Shown: positions 1-15,100 of the stretch, one piece after another | Layout: each line of letters begins with the position of its first letter | Position numbering within the stretch: position 1 is the first letter of the stretch | DNA from: Anodontia alba | Lineage: Eukaryota; Mollusca; Bivalvia; Lucinida; Lucinidae | NCBI GenBank assembly: GCA_964016985.1 | Contig: OZ024823.1 | Span: 128,918,112 to 128,982,111 of the forward strand | Length of the DNA stretch: 64,000 nucleotides | Direction: 5' to 3' | Translations under genes and position numbers: made by a program | Notes under the pieces: generated by a model | Told to the model about the DNA's origin: nothing | Seen by the model: only the letters and a program-made list of their open reading frames with translations | The model's database searches: none

Positions 1-140
1 CGTTAGAACCGCCTCCAACGAGTACCCACAATCTATGTTTTGAGCAGAAATATGAAAAATATCAGCGTTTATTATCAGAAAATTTTCAGTTTTTGGAGGT
101 GAAATTTTCTATATATTTGAATAGGCATGTTTTCGTGATG
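1..140. mobile_element. MITE family A, right arm (cut by window start)
   Basis: Runs from the central cgttagaaccgcctc to the end ggcatgttttcgtgatg. Family A is a roughly 280-bp palindrome ending catcacgaaaaca[tc]gcctat. Seven further copies lie at 6360, 7893, 9390, 22102, 32333, 39689 and 44939. Confidence 0.8.
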
Positions 141-745
141 AAACACAGTTAGTAGAAATATCTAGGAAGAGTTGTAATCACAGAAGATAGCCTACCAAAG
201 ACAAAAAAAGGAAAACGGACAACATGCACTTACAAACCAACGACAAGCAAATTAGCAAGTTCCCTTTTCCCAAATGAGGTAATCACAATGCAGACAACAA
301 TGCTAGCATCAAAATAAGATAACGAGACGCACGTAAACAAAATAGAAAGTCTGGGTTGTAGCCATTTGTTTTATCATAAGTATATGAGCGTGGTGAGGAT
401 TTTTTCTAAAGTTTCTCGGAGTGATATTCGAAATAATACCTTCTCGTCTTTGGAACAAAATCAGATATGATGAAGATACCCAGAAAATAACGATCCTAGT
501 GTTGACTTGTTGGCGTGCTTACATTATGTTGGCCACCGTGGTCATACGCGCTAGACATGTCATAGTTTCGAAAAACAAAGACAACGACTAACAGCAACCG
601 TGCGCATTGATGCTATATATTAAAACCCTTAGTGGCGTTTCCCTAGTAATTATTCCGTACAACACGGCGCATTTCTAGGAAAACAACCATTAAAATAGCC
701 AACAGAATACTGTTTTATCACCTTTAACTCAACTTCCTGTTTTAG
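141..745. other. No recognisable feature (upstream of exon 1)
   Basis: AT-rich sequence between a MITE and the first coding exon. No clear TATA box, coding frame or repeat was recognised. It may hold a 5'UTR intron, given the acceptor-like end at 745. Confidence 0.4.
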
Positions 746-748
746 GAC

Positions 749-817
749 ATGGCACCACAGCTAAGAAGAGGTGACGTAGTTGGTCCATCAGAATATATTT
801 CCAGCTTCATAACTGAT
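749..817 (+). CDS. TEX45-like exon 1 (start codon)
   Basis: 23 codons from ATG 749, beginning MAPQLRRGDVVGPSEY, ending in phase 0 before donor gtatgt. An acceptor-like pyrimidine tract and AG at 744-745 lie just upstream, so this may be the second exon of the transcript. The start is inferred from good Kozak context, not proved. Confidence 0.6.
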
Positions 818-3800
818 GTATGTACACAGTATTAGTTAACGCTCATTTACTCCCTGTGTGTGTGTGTGTTTGTGTGTGTGTGTTTATACGTTTTCTCACT
901 TTGCTGCTCATACAAAACCGGTTCCTCCTAGTAAATCATATTATACCGTGTTTATCCAAAACATATTTGGCCTCATTAACACTGATCGGAACCTTACTTA
1001 TGTTGAAAACAGATCCTTTTGACTATCTGATGGTAACTGACAACCACTGGCTGAATGGCAAATATGTGTTTTGAGATATATTTTCCACGAAAATAGGCTT
1101 TGTTATTTGTCTCCTAAAGAGATAGTTTGTATGAAATGCAAAACCTTTTTTTCTGTAAAATAAAATATAAAATTGTCGTCAATTTATCGTCTACTGAATT
1201 TGCCTAGATAGTGGTAAAGGTTAAATGTGGTATTCTGTGGACCTATTAGGCGCAAGTACGTTACTAATTGTTTCATATGTTTCAGTTACGTGGACATTCG
1301 GCTCCCAACTACCCTCGTGTGAATACGTCCAAGTTAAAGCTACCACTTGATCCGTCCAAATTCTGGAGACAACGAAATACCAATTTTTCATTCGGAAGTG
1401 ATGAGGATGGGTAATCTAACCTTTATACATGATACACTTTCAAGGGAGGCAAACCCTGTCGATCTTTTTACCTCCCTTCTAAAAAGGATCTACTCCAAAG
1501 GAAAGAATTTGCTTCATGCTGGAGCAAATTCTGTCCTTTTAGAGTAGATACCTTTTTGTAGAGGATTATCGTGTACAGTAAAGCAAACTTGAAGTTACAA
1601 GAGTTGTCTCCCTTATAAAATGGCAGAAAAACTACCAGGTGTATCCAGTTTTTTTAATGTTTCAGAGCAGAAGATTACGAGCAATGGCCTCGGGTCTAAC
1701 AGCTTGTAGGCCAGACCCTTATTACTGATCTTTTGACAAGCATTTAACTCTTTCGGTGCCAAATTTTAGACAACATTTGTCGTACGTTTTTTGTGTTTTT
1801 TTTTTTAACAAACTATCGCTTGGAAAGAAGTTTACATGTATAGTTGAAAGACTAAATGTCAAACAGCGTAGATCCAGATGAGACGGCTCATTATGAGCCG
1901 TCTCATCTGGGTCTTTGCTGTTTGCAAAAGCCTATTATTGTCGCCTGCGGCAGTGAAAGATTTAAGCCATATGTAACACGAGCATTTAGCTAGCAAAATC
2001 CTTCATTGTTCTGCTCCCTCTCTCTGTCACCTCCTCTCTCCCTGTCGACTGCTGAATTTTTACCAAGGCCCCGAGATTATAAAATTTCTTTCATGCTCAA
2101 CTAAGCTGAGCATGAAATTTGTCCTGATAAAAATGTCAAATTACTAAGAACTAAAAATTCTTTCTTACTAAATATAGCTGAGCATGAAATTATCTCTGCT
2201 AATAAATATGAAAATGCCAACTATTGTTGGCATTTTCATATTTATAAGCAGGGAAAATTTAATGCTCAGTTGAGTTGAGCATGAAAAAAGTTTTATAACC
2301 TTGGGGCCAGTATACTAAACGTTACAGTCGAGACAACACTTTATAAGCCACAATGTCAAGAAACATTCAGTTGGACGTGTGCGCCTAACGAAGATTCAAA
2401 TCAGCCTGCTCATCCGCGCAGTCTGATCAGAGCCTTTGTTGTACGCACGAAGAATAAATAAAAGAGACTCTTCATCTTCCAGTTGATAACTGTACTATAT
2501 ATTTTACCCTTTCTACAACAACTATTTCCCTTCAACAACATGTTTGTACATTCCCAATGGAAGTTGTTGCTTTGTGTTGAGGTTTTTCGACCCAGTCAAC
2601 CCATTAGGGTCATGTTGAGCGCGATCATTTTACCAAACCACCCTTTTTCCTGGGCAGGTTACCAATACTTGTGCACATTCTTACGCCAGACCTGACGACT
2701 GTCTTTCTTGAATCATCGGAAGGGGGAGAATGACCGTAGAAAATATTTCACGATCAATCTCCGCGAAAGAATGCTGCCGGATCCGGCGGAGATCGAACCC
2801 GCGACCTCCTGATCACCAGTCGGAGCGACTGAGCCACCGAGGCCGGCGGCAGCTGTTGCAGAAAGGTTAAACAGTATGCATAAAATAAGCATACTCGTAC
2901 ATCCTACTTGTATCATGTTTTTGGCAAAAACATACCATTTTGTCCCCAGATTAATCAGTGAACAACAGAGAGTATACGGACGTGGGGCGAGGGCGTATGA
3001 AGCTGATGAGAACGAGAAAAATGCAGCTGGAAAAGTAAACAAAGATATGAAAAATATGGACAAAGTTTCACATGTCTTCAGACTTGGTGATTATAACAAT
3101 ATAGGTAGGTATTATACACAGAAAAACATTTTTAAATAAACCCTAGCTGCACCAAATATAGTTTCTAATTTACTAACTACAAATGAACTTGATGAGTCGA
3201 ACAGCTTTGGAACCCTGGAAATTTGTTCTGGACATGGGTAGTTCGAACCATTGAGGGTTAACCATAGTGCCAGATCAGGAGGCAAATGGGAACAATTTAG
3301 GGATGTCTTTTTGATCTTTTAAGAGCTAATGGTATGTTGTGTGTATTGATTTGAATCGCCTGGATGAGGCGATTCTGATGAGTACACACATTATCTGTTT
3401 TCATAATAAAATAAGAAATGTTCCCTTAAATAGCCCAAAAGATTTGTTTCCTTGAGCTGTCCGATGAATTTCCTGGAGACTTAAAAACGAGTTCAAACTA
3501 GTCACGGTAAACGAGCCATAGACACTTCTACATGTCGTCTGCTGAATTTTTACCCGGCATGCTAAGCGTTAACAGGTTGTGATTGCAGGCTAGATTGCTT
3601 GAGGCTTTCTCAAACTAAGTTTGTTTTCTCAACAGTAAAGTTTACTGTATTCCCGGGACAGCTGAAATGTACAAGCTCCAAAAGCAGCATAACAAAGCAA
3701 ATTAAAAATTATTAAAATACATAGTGAAGATACCCAGGATAAATGAACTTTGACAAACCAAATGCCACATATGAAACCTCCGACGCACAAAAAAGAACAA

Positions 3801-5266
3801 CTGCAACAGAGTTTAGATTATTATTATTATGATTATTATTATTATTATTGTCATCATCATTAATTTTATTATTATTACTATTATTAAAATTATTATTATT
3901 TGTTATTATTATTATTAATATTATTATCATTTTCTCAGTTGGTAATTTTGTGACCACTTGCAACAATGACTTTGGTCCTCGGACAGTACCTCCTGGAGAA
4001 GCAGCACTGCAGAAATCTTTGTAAGTAGCTAGCATATTGTCTATGTATTTTTATGTCTTTTAAGGGGAACAGACACACGTTCAGGGCAGGCAACTCAATC
4101 AGGGGAGGCAGCTCAATATTGATTTGGCTCCCCGGCTTGGGGTGGGGTGGGGGTGCAAATCTAAAACCCAGCGCATGACAAAACCAACAAAATGGCATGT
4201 ACGCCCAGCAAAGACAGATCAGCCAGGGCATCCGCCAAGTCTGATCCGAATTTTCGCTGTCCGCATGAAGAAACCTTGGGTCTTTAGATACCTATTGAGC
4301 GCACAGCAAAGACTCTGATCAGGCTGATCTGAATCTTCGCTGGGCGCACATGCCATTTTTAGGTTTTGTCATGCGCTGGCTCAAATGGAAATGTTTGCTC
4401 CCTGTGGGAGCAATTTTTTTCCTTTTAGGTTTGGCCACTTTGTTGTATGGTACACCAACAGGAAGTCACAAAAAAGTCATGGATGGCAAATCTACAATGT
4501 GTATCCAGTCTCCATAACGAATTTTATATCACGTTTAAGATTTGCTTGCTAATAAACTTGTTGGGTACAAAACATTTTGAGCATATATAAGATTAATCCA
4601 ACAGTAATAAAATGTGCAGATTATATTTCATTTCCTTTGGGATCATTGGGCCATTTTGGTATATGTGAGAATAGAGTTCTGCTCATGTATACGCTAGAGG
4701 GCACAAGCAGTGTTGCAAACTTCATTACTGCTTATGAAGAGTCCCAATAAAACCGAAACTCCCATTTTCTAATCTGTGGTGTGTTCTTTGTTTCCAAAGG
4801 CAATCTTTTTGACGTTTATTTTACCACACTGCAGCTGGTGTTAGCGCCGTGTGGCGGCGGTAGAACGTCTCCCCGTACTTCACCATAATGCAGATTATAT
4901 TTCATTTCCTTTGGGATCTTTGGGCCCATTGTGGTGTATTTGAGAATGGAGTTCTGCTCATGTATACACTAGAGGGCGTAAGCAGTGTTGCAAACTTCAT
5001 TACTGCTTATGAAACCGAGACTCCCATTTTCTAATCTGTAGTACGTTCTTTGTTTCCAAATGCAATCTTTTTTACGTTTATACACTGTTAATGAGCACAA
5101 GAGCAAATGAAAATCTAAAAGGTTGCCCTCGAAAACAAAGAAAACACAAAAGAACAAACATCGGAAACTCAATATATTAAGTCTCTTCATGTACAGCTGT
5201 GTGTGAGACTGTATGCGCCCCCATCCCCCACCCCCCCCCCCCGCACCCACCACCACCACACACATA

Positions 5267-5305
<39 letters not shown>

Positions 5306-8300
5306 TCACGGGCTTAAGCGGCATTCGATATTTAAAGTTACTAGAATGGGTTCAAAGATCCCAAAGGAAATAAAATATAAAGCCATCTTCGAACAGTTGC
5401 GCAGATTCAGATCTTCCTTCGTATTCTGCAGTCTCATCAGGACCTGATATACTCGATAGTGTCCAATGATTCTGTAATGCGGCAACCAAATCTCCCAATG
5501 ATACTGGGTTTCCTATTCTCTTAGCCCCGACGAACCTTCTTTGTTGCTTGATTAAATATACAATTTGAAGTGGCAGAAAAGTAGGTAATAACCCAGAAGT
5601 TATGTGTGTGTGTGTGTGTGCGTGTGTGTGTACGTGTGCGTGTGAGATTTGTAAGTACAATGCGTTACTACCCAGCGGGTAAACAGAGGATATTTACTCC
5701 TGTGTGGTGAATAGCATTAATATTTTCATCGTGTAATAAAAATATCAGTATTTTCACGAATGAAAATTTGAACGTTTTCATTACGCAAGATGAAAACATT
5801 TTGGTATTCACTGAAAAAGAGAAAGATTTCTTTTTATTTTATTGTTTACACGCCAATGCGTGCTTCTGACGACATAAATTACGTCACCAAACAAAATATG
5901 AACATCATGATGTCGATGTTCAGTGCTTTTAAAAAACATATGAAGCGCTGGAGAGACAACAATAAAAAGTTATTCCGGCAAATCAGAATAAGCTTGTTAC
6001 CAAAATGTTCCTTACAGTCCAACACTTGGTAGTTTTGTTTAGAAACAGAGCAGTTAGAGGAGTTAAAAACCGAAGGGGGGTCGGGATCTGTTAGGGAAAC
6101 AATGAAGACAACCGAAGTAATCCTAAACGAGGAGTGAAAATAACATTATTATATTATTTTCACTAGTGAAAGTACCGTAACCCTTACATGTGAAAACATC
6201 AATTTTATTTATTCCGGATATACAGTGATTTCACTGCTTGCAATAAAGTAAATGACGAATAAACTACATCTTCTCAACGTCGATGCAACGTCATGACCTT
6301 GTATCGACGTTGAGACGACGTTGTGTAAAAGTCATGTGCCCGCTGGGTAGTGTTTTATACATTACGAAAACACGCTTATGCAAATATATTGAAAATTTCA
6401 TCTCCAAAAACTGAAACTTTTCAGATAAAAAAAACTCTGATATTTTTCATACTTCTGCTCAAAACATAGATGTGGGTACTCGTTAGAACCGCCTCGCTGA
6501 GGCGGTTCTAACGAGTACCCACAATCTATGTTTTGAGCAGAAATAAGAAAAATAATGTATACCCCTGTAAACCCTAGTTTTACTATATAAAAGTGGGGTT
6601 TAAGGGGGTCAAGATTATATAGGTATGTTTTCGTGATGAAGTCCTTCATTCTTCAACACTAGATCCGATGAGAATGAAGAAGATGAAGATGGGGAAAAGA
6701 AGGAAGGAGAGAAGAAAGAAAAAAACACCGTATATGCCAACGTTAACCAGTTACAAAAGTTTGCCAGAGATATAGTTGTGCCTGGAGTCTTCAAAGGTTT
6801 TAACATTTATTAAAACTTCTTGATTGACAGCAAACATACGAGCCGTGTCTTGAGCAGTGCACTTAGCAAGGACCCTCCCTAAATGCCAACATGGAAGTCC
6901 CAAATCACGCGGGGCATCTGCATTGCAAGGATTGCCATCAAATACCCTGATTATACGGAACGAATGTCCAGGCTGGTCTTGGAAGTTGCTATCCGTGTAT
7001 GCAAAACCTCTTTTCTAATGACAGTAATGATATTATTTGAATTAAAACATACTTTTGTGTAACATTTTAATGCCACAAAATTTGAGCAACTTGGTAAGTG
7101 CCTCCAATCAAGTTTTTCTATACTACTGATATTGGGATCAAAGGCAACCATTAATTTCATCATTATTTGGGTAGGGGCAATCAAATTATTCAGCACTTAG
7201 AAAGATGGTACAATCAAGTGGAACATTTTAAACTATTTTATGCGTATTTTTTTTTTTTTGTTTTTTTTTTTACTTTATTGTTTATAAACTTTACGGGCGC
7301 AATACGGCACAAAAATATACATCTGGTTTAAGTCCCTCCAACAGAATAGAGCTAGCGCACGACAAAACCTACAATAAGACTTGTGCGATCAATAAAGACT
7401 CGGATCAGCCTGCTCTTCATTGAAAACCATAGTTTCTGAAAGGGGAGAGATTTCAAAGCATTCAAATGTAAATTGAGGCACCTCGTGACGAAACCAACAA
7501 AATGGCATGTGCGCCCAGCGAAGACTCAGATCAGCCTGGGCATCCGCCCAGTCTGATCAGAGTCTTCGCTGTCCGCATTAAGAAAGCCTGGGTTCTTAAC
7601 TACCCTTTGAGCACCCAGCAAAGACTGATCAGACTGGGCGGATGCTGATCTGAGTCTTCGCTGTCCGTTTTAAGAAAGCCTGGGTCCTTAACTACCCATT
7701 GAGCACCCAGCAAAGACTCTGATCAGACTGGGCGGATGCCCAGTCTTATCTGAGTCTTCGCTGGGTGCACATGTCATTTTGTTGGTTTTTTCATGAGATG
7801 GTTCCAATGACAAATTGCAGTTTTGAAATTTACTGGGCCAACTATCTAGTTTCGACCAGTTAGGCCTCATCAATGCCCCTCATAGGGTGATTCATTGCAA
7901 AAAAAAAAAAACGCCTATTCAAACATAGTGAAAATTTCACCACCAAAAAATGAAAGTTTTCAGATAAAAATTCTGATATTTTTCATATTTCTGCTCAAAA
8001 CATAGACTGTGGATACTCGTTAGAACCGCCTCGCCGTGGAGGTTCTAACGAGTTCTCACAATCTATGTTTTTGAGCAGAAATAAGAAAAATAATGTATAC
8101 CCCTGTAAACCCAAGTTTTACAATATAAAAGCGGTGGTTAAGGTGGTCAAAATTATATAGGTATAGGTTGTTTTCGTTATGAAATTCCCGGAGTAGGCTC
8201 AATGTCTATTTATGTCTAATAATCTATAGTTCATGATTTTACCTTATGTCTTTTGGACTTACGATTAACGGATTAACGCTCTGGTACATGTATGTTGACC

Positions 8301-11300
8301 GAGGTTATTTAAATAAAAGAGCTTCCAGATGAGAAAACGTACTTCTGATATATGGCCCTGCGATGACTAAAATCAGCCTTCTATCCACGCAGTCTGATCA
8401 GAGTCTTTGCTGTCGACATCAAGTAGCTTGACGCCCTTGGCTATCCAAAATGCGCCCAGTGAAGATTCTGATCCGACTGCGCAAACGCGGAGGCTGATCT
8501 TTATCTTTAATGGGCGCACATGTCTTAAAGTACGTTTTCTGACGTCCCGGCTCAGCAGATTTTTGGATTTTAAGATTTGAATACCATTTTAGCAAACTTT
8601 ATTATCATTATTATTACAGTATTAAAAACGTTCAAAATTGATTAGTTCTTACGGTAATAAATCAAATTGATATAAAGTATGCTGATTTCCCATTGACTAA
8701 AGTGTTTAATGTAATTAGGCGATCTGAATTAGATTCTAAAAAGAAATTGACCCTTAAGAGCAATGGGCACACAAAACTGAAAACAGCTGCAGTATTAAGT
8801 TTTCTGGGCCAGACTGGCTTCCTTCGGCCAGTTACTATAATAACCTTAAGTATTGGGACAGATAGGCTTTTGCAAAAGTATAGACCCAGATCAGACGCCA
8901 CAGAATGTGGCGTCTGATCAGGGTCTACACTGTTTGCCATACTCAAAGCAATATTTGAGACACAGCAAGAGGTAGTAGAATGGACTATTTCAAATTTTAG
9001 GACAAGTATGGTAAGGAGGTAAGGTGTCCCAATACTTAGGATAAATTCGGTAGTCTTCATCAGTGACCGTCATATAAAATGTCATGTATCCCGGAATAGG
9101 CTTATGAGCAGACAGGCCCAGAAAATATAAACTTCACTATAGTGTGGGGAGACGTTTTACGGTCTCTACACGACACTAACACCAGCTGTAGTGAAGACAA
9201 ATAGATTCTAAAAAGAATAACGCCTAAGAAAAAAAAAAAATATCTCAATTACTAAATTTTCTGGGCCAGACTAGCTAGTACCGGCAAATTAGAGGGAAAA
9301 ACGCAAAAAACAAAAACAAAAAAAAAAAAAAAAAAAAAAAAACAACAACAACAACAACAAAAAAAACTATGGTTAATAACTCTGCTTTGCATTACGAAAA
9401 CACGCCTATTTAAATATATAGAAAACTTCAGCTCCAAAAACTGAAAAATTTTCAGATAAAAAACCCTGATATTTTTCATATTTCTGTTCAAAACATAGAT
9501 TGTGGGTACTCGTTAGAACCGCCTCGGCGAGGCGGTTCTAACGAGTACCTACAATCTATGTTTTTGGGCAGAAATAAGAAAATAATGTATACCCCTGTAA
9601 ACCCCAGTTTTACTATATAAAAGTGGGGTTTAAGGGGGTCAAAATTATATAGGCGTGTTTTCGTGATGGTTTCTTCATTGCGCAAATACAGAAGCATACC
9701 CAGCGGGCACATGACGTTTATGCAACGTCGGCTCAGCGTGCATCGACGTTGTATTAACGTCATGTGCCCGTTGGGATTAGATCCTTAGAATAAGGCAACG
9801 AACAGAGAAGAGAGAAGGCATTGATCAGATTGCATCTGATTTTATTCCAGTGTAATTTGTTTTGCAGATGCCTCGCAGGGGCGGACATATCAAACTGGTG
9901 CCCACTTCGAGGTATGTTTCTTTACTTATTTGTTTGTCTTGTCATACCTATTTTATTGATAACCCAGTAAACACACAACGTCGCCACAACGTCTCTGCAA
10001 CGTCGTGACGTTGCAGCGACGTTGTGGCGACGTTGTGTGTTTGCTGGAATAGGTCTTAAGAAAAATGACCCGGGGCACAGCATTGCCTTCAAGATTGCGT
10101 GCACGCCCTGCAATGACTCAGATCGGCACAGGCTAATCAGCGCCTTCGCTGTCCTCCTGAGGATGCACTTGATCATTGACTACCCACAAAGTTCCCCGCA
10201 AAGACTCTGATCATACTACTCGGATGCGCAGGTTGATCTGTCTTCGCTGGGACACATGCTATCCTGTAGGTTCAAAGGATTTCAGTTACCACACAGCTTT
10301 ATTTGAATAACAGTTATCTGCATTAGAATAGAAAGCACAAAAATATACTCTGTCACATATATTAAGGTACGTGACATTTAAATATCGTCGCATTAGCGTC
10401 GATGCAACGTCATGACGTTGCAGCGACATTAATGCGACGTTGTATAAACGTCACGTGCCCACTTGTCCATTTGTCAGTTGGAATGGTGCCATAAAGCAGT
10501 GAGTGCAATATTATTAGAAATGAGCATTTCCAGAAAAAAAAAACAAAAAAACATCTGATACATAAAATTCAGTGTTTCATTGAGCAAACTTCAGAAAGTA
10601 GGTACCAAATATGAGCAAGCATATGAGAACAATGGTACTTATCACATAGGCGACCAGCAAATGCTCAGGCAAGCCTTCGCATAAGCGCAGCCTCACCAGA
10701 GCCTTTGCTGTTCGCAGACATGTTGTAGACATCTTAAGGAAGCTTCAGGCAAAAACGCATGTCTGTAGCTCAAATAGGGGACTGCGCATGCGCATTTGAA
10801 GAACCACAAAACTTTTCTGTTTTTTTTTTTTGTTTTTTTTTTTTTTGTTTTTTTTTTTTATGTTTTATTGTGTCTTTATCTTTTTTTCTTTAAAGTTTGG
10901 CACGGATGAGAAGAAAGACCACTCTATCTATGCGAAGGACTACACGTTATCATCGATGGTTGGTCGATTTCCGCCCAAATTCCATGCTACGCCAAATGCT
11001 GGCAAGGTAATTTAATCCAAATGCCAAAGACGAAGGTATTGCTGACAACAGAAAATGTCAGTTTCTTTGTATTTACTTCTTTAAGCCCGTCTGATAGGCT
11101 CAATTTGAAGAGCATCCGCCTTCAGATCGGAAGACTATGGGGTCGATCCCCAGTCAGGTCTGAACTAAGGGTTTTTCTTCTTTTTTAATTTGGTACTAGT
11201 TACTGTTTTGCTTCGCACGCAACATTACACGGGCAGTAATCTCGTGACTTATGGTCAATTGTTATGCAAAGAAATAAGTGACATGAATATCCGGACATGA

Positions 11301-12118
11301 GTATCGCGAGTTAAAAAGGTGGCTGTTTCAGGTGGGTTGTCGACAATCTGGAGCTTTTGTCGTCTAGGAGGGCGTTATTTTAAAAATCAGAGAATGCTAC
11401 ACTGCGCGGGATTAAATTCCAAACAACCCAGCACCAAAATTTACGTCAAAATATAGCTACGGTTCCTGGAATTTGTTTCATTCTGGCGACAATCACTCCG
11501 AATTCGGTGCCATTCTGGACGATTTACCCATTAAAATTATGTTTTCAGCCATATCTGCATCTTGCGTAACGACTTGAATTGGACAGACGCCGTCATTTGG
11601 CATACGTATTACAATCATAACAATGCAAACCATAAATGCAACCAACAAAAACTGAAAAATGCTAAAAATATAGGACAGAATGAGTAGCGCTAGTGGATAC
11701 AAATGACGAGACTGGTCGCACCGTTTTGATTATAATGTGACTGATGGTAATATCACGTCACTAAAAGGGCGTCAGTTCCAACCGTCACATCAAGACACCG
11801 TCACGACATAATTTAAAGATTCTTGACAGTGATATTACAACCGATACCTACGTAATGACGGTTTCTCACAACAAAACTTTAAGGAGAAGTGATACACTTC
11901 AGGGGATGCAACGCTGTCAAAATTGCTTTGCTTTCAATTTTGAAAAGGATTGTACACTTAAAATAAAGAAACTGTTGCCTTCGGGAGCAATCCCAGCAGG
12001 CACGCAGTCAAAACATTGAATTAGTGTTGAATCGACGTTGTGTTAACGTTGAATACCAGCAGGGAAGGTGTTTCCTTTTTGAGTGGATCTGTTTTCAGAA
12101 GCGATTGGTTTGTAGAAA

Positions 12119-12149
<31 letters not shown>

Positions 12150-15100
12150 TAGTTCCCGTATAAAAATTGCGGCGAAAATTCAGTCCCCTTAAAAGATTTA
12201 AGAAACTAGAATAGACTTCCGTTCAGAGTAGTGTTGGCAGCCTCCCTAGAGGAATTAAGGTCCTTCCTCCAGGCCTGATGCTTCAGTCACATGAGAGAGA
12301 ACAGTGTACATAGTTTTAACTGCTATTGAAGTGTCAATGTGTAAGTAGTCCTTGAATCATTCTGAGCGCCGTCACCCTGCCTAGCCCTGCACAGCTAAAT
12401 ACGGTCTAGGAAGATCCCGGCTCTTTACTCGGAAGAAGAAGAGAAAAAAATGACAGTTGAGATATTATTTAAGGTGAATGGATACACATCAAAGAGCGAG
12501 CCCTAAACTGAGCGTTACATTTCATTTTTAAAGGGAGCACGCTTGTAAATGTATTTGCTTCCGTTCTCAAATGGAGCTACTCTTTCAGGAAACGAATTCC
12601 TCCCTAGGGAAGATCTTTTTTTATTTCAGAGAATTGCGGCAACTGCGAAATGATATCGAACCCTGTATATACATAACATCGAAAGCGTCATTATGGTCAG
12701 CCTCTAAATGTGGCCATGGTTGATACAAGGGCTGCGCGTTCTGACTTAAAAAAGTAAATAGACAGAGTCTGAAAGGCAAATGTTGAATGCCCTATAACTG
12801 ATAAATTATATTTACTTTTTTGACGCTGTAATTCAGAGGAAGGTTCAAAATGGATACTTTATGCTAAAATTGGTATTGATTTACTGAAACAACCGGTATT
12901 TATTTACTAAAACAGCCCCTGCCCAGAGAAAGTGTGGTTAGGTAAACTGACCGCGTTCGACATGACCCTAATGGGTTGACTGGGCCGTAAAACCTCAACT
13001 CAAACAAATACTGAAACAGCCCGAAAGACCATGTTTTAGTTTCATTAATGACTAGTACTATAAAATCATTCCATTACAAAATTTAGTAATATATGGCTTA
13101 AATGGATCTAACTCATAAACGTAAAAAGCGCAGACTCTAGTATCGCTCTTAGATCTTAATGAAAACTTCAGCAATTTATGACTTACATGGGACTCGCTTC
13201 ATTTATGTCACAAACCCACCTCAAGACAACAAGTAGAGCTTTAGTTCCGGATGAGAACTCTTGTTGCATTAAAATATTTCATTGTGTTCAATTTTCTATC
13301 TACAGTTACTGCAATATGACCCGAACCAGTCACAGTTCGGAAGAAGCTCTAGTTCAGTGGACTTCCAGAATCTACGCTATCTTCCTTTTAGAGTAATTAT
13401 ATTTGTTACATTTTGTGACTTTCATGTGAAATCATTTAATGTTATTTGCCGATATACGATCAGTTTTGATATAACTTAAATTTCCACGTTATCGGGAAGA
13501 GATCATGATGTATTCCATGTAGCTGTCAAAGTGTTTGCAATAGCAGTTTGGCATGACAGCAGTTTGGTATGGTAGTCATGTGTTTCTCTCAATACAGAGT
13601 TATAATCTTTTATATGCAGTGAACGTGTGAGCTGCCAATGTCTAATGGAATGTGTTTATAATGCACATGTCATGCGAAAGTAGTATATCAGTTTAACATT
13701 CAAAGGGTTATTTCACCTGATGTTTCTTCTACGTTTGTCTATGCCTTTCTGTAGCTGAATGTTTTAAGAAATGATGTCAGTTCTATTATGCACGTATATG
13801 TTTTAAATTTATCGCAATCTTTGGTATATGTTTTGGTACAAGTAGCATTTCTTCAATATGTATTTGCCTTTTTAACAAATCCTTCCTGAAGTGCATTAGT
13901 CGATGGGTAGTCTGGTGAAATAATCCTTATTTCCCGCATTGCATTCTCATTTTTTGATGTAATTATCAAATTTAGAGTACATTATTGTGTGAATTTTCAT
14001 CTCTTTTTGCGCATTTTATATATGCGATAGGGTACTTAATTGCTTTTTCATGGGGCTCCATATTGATGTATACTTTACTTTACTGGTAAGGTAAGAGGTG
14101 CTTACTTACCCAGACATCTCCATCAACGTCGGTAACTAAAGTTTATGATTTGCAAACTAATTATTTGGCTTACTTTATGGAATAACGCTGTTTGATAACC
14201 CTGGATGCTGGTACTGATTTCACTTTTTGCAACATGTAAACTGCCATACAATCCCATGTAGAGTCGAGTAAAACCGAGAAACCGATTTTCCTTTTTTGTA
14301 GTTTTTGGTTCCAGGGCAACCGTTTTAGATTTTGTTATTGATAAATGAACTTGTATAGTGTTACTTTTGACAGATTATTACAATTGTTCAATTTCGGTGC
14401 TTACTTAATCCATATTAATTCTTCCACCGATGACGATGAAGCGAAGAAGAAGAGCTAAAAGATTCAATCTCAGTCACATGACATTACAGTATGGAATACA
14501 TGAAGCATTAGTAAAAGCTATGAAATAATATTGTCTCATTAACCCTTTTCCTGCTGAATAAATAAATATGCCACACCTACTTCAATTTTCAGCCAATCAG
14601 ATTACATGATCCAGATTGTTGCTATAAATTTACATACTTAATGGCACAGTGCAGATCCAGATCAGAAGCCAACTGATCGGATCTACACTGTTTGCAAAGG
14701 CAGAGTATATCCGGGTTCAGCAGGACAATGGTTAATATCTCTTTCTATTCTGAAACATTATGCAGAGGTTCATTATGAAAATGTCTGAATACGTCTACTG
14801 TCATGGAATCAAATCTAATGGTGTAAACATTTACGATTTTATCTCTTTTTTTGTCTGTTTATTTGGTTACCTGTATATTGTTTGTCTTGTACTTGAGTGT
14901 CTATGCAGGCTGCTTGCTGTTTTATGATTGTTGCATTTTCCTAGATTACATCTTCTCCTATCTTCATATCTTTAGCGCAGAATTGGGAAACTTGTTTTAG
15001 TTGAACCAAGTATTGAGAGGTCACAACTTTGAAATTTTAATCGCGGGACAGTATGTTTGCTGTGCGAATTTGTAATTGTCCGACAATGAAGACGTCGGCT

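Noticed and set aside
2571..2848. tRNA gene on the minus strand (boxes A and B)
   Set aside because: The same tRNA-like head with identical downstream body recurs at 47063 and 62003, so it is a SINE.
2713..3063. Minus-strand 116-residue frame
   Set aside because: Its C-terminal half is the SINE family G head and body, and its N-terminal half is antisense to exon 3; the plus-strand exon is supported by phase.
3712..4035. Minus-strand Asn-rich frame
   Set aside because: It is translation of the (ATT)n microsatellite.
5199..5447. Plus-strand Pro/His/Thr-rich frame
   Set aside because: Produced by the poly-C and (CA)n repeats.
13178..13479. Two frames overlapping exon 6
   Set aside because: They cross the splice sites of exon 6; only the phase-0 reading of 13306-13392 joins its neighbours.
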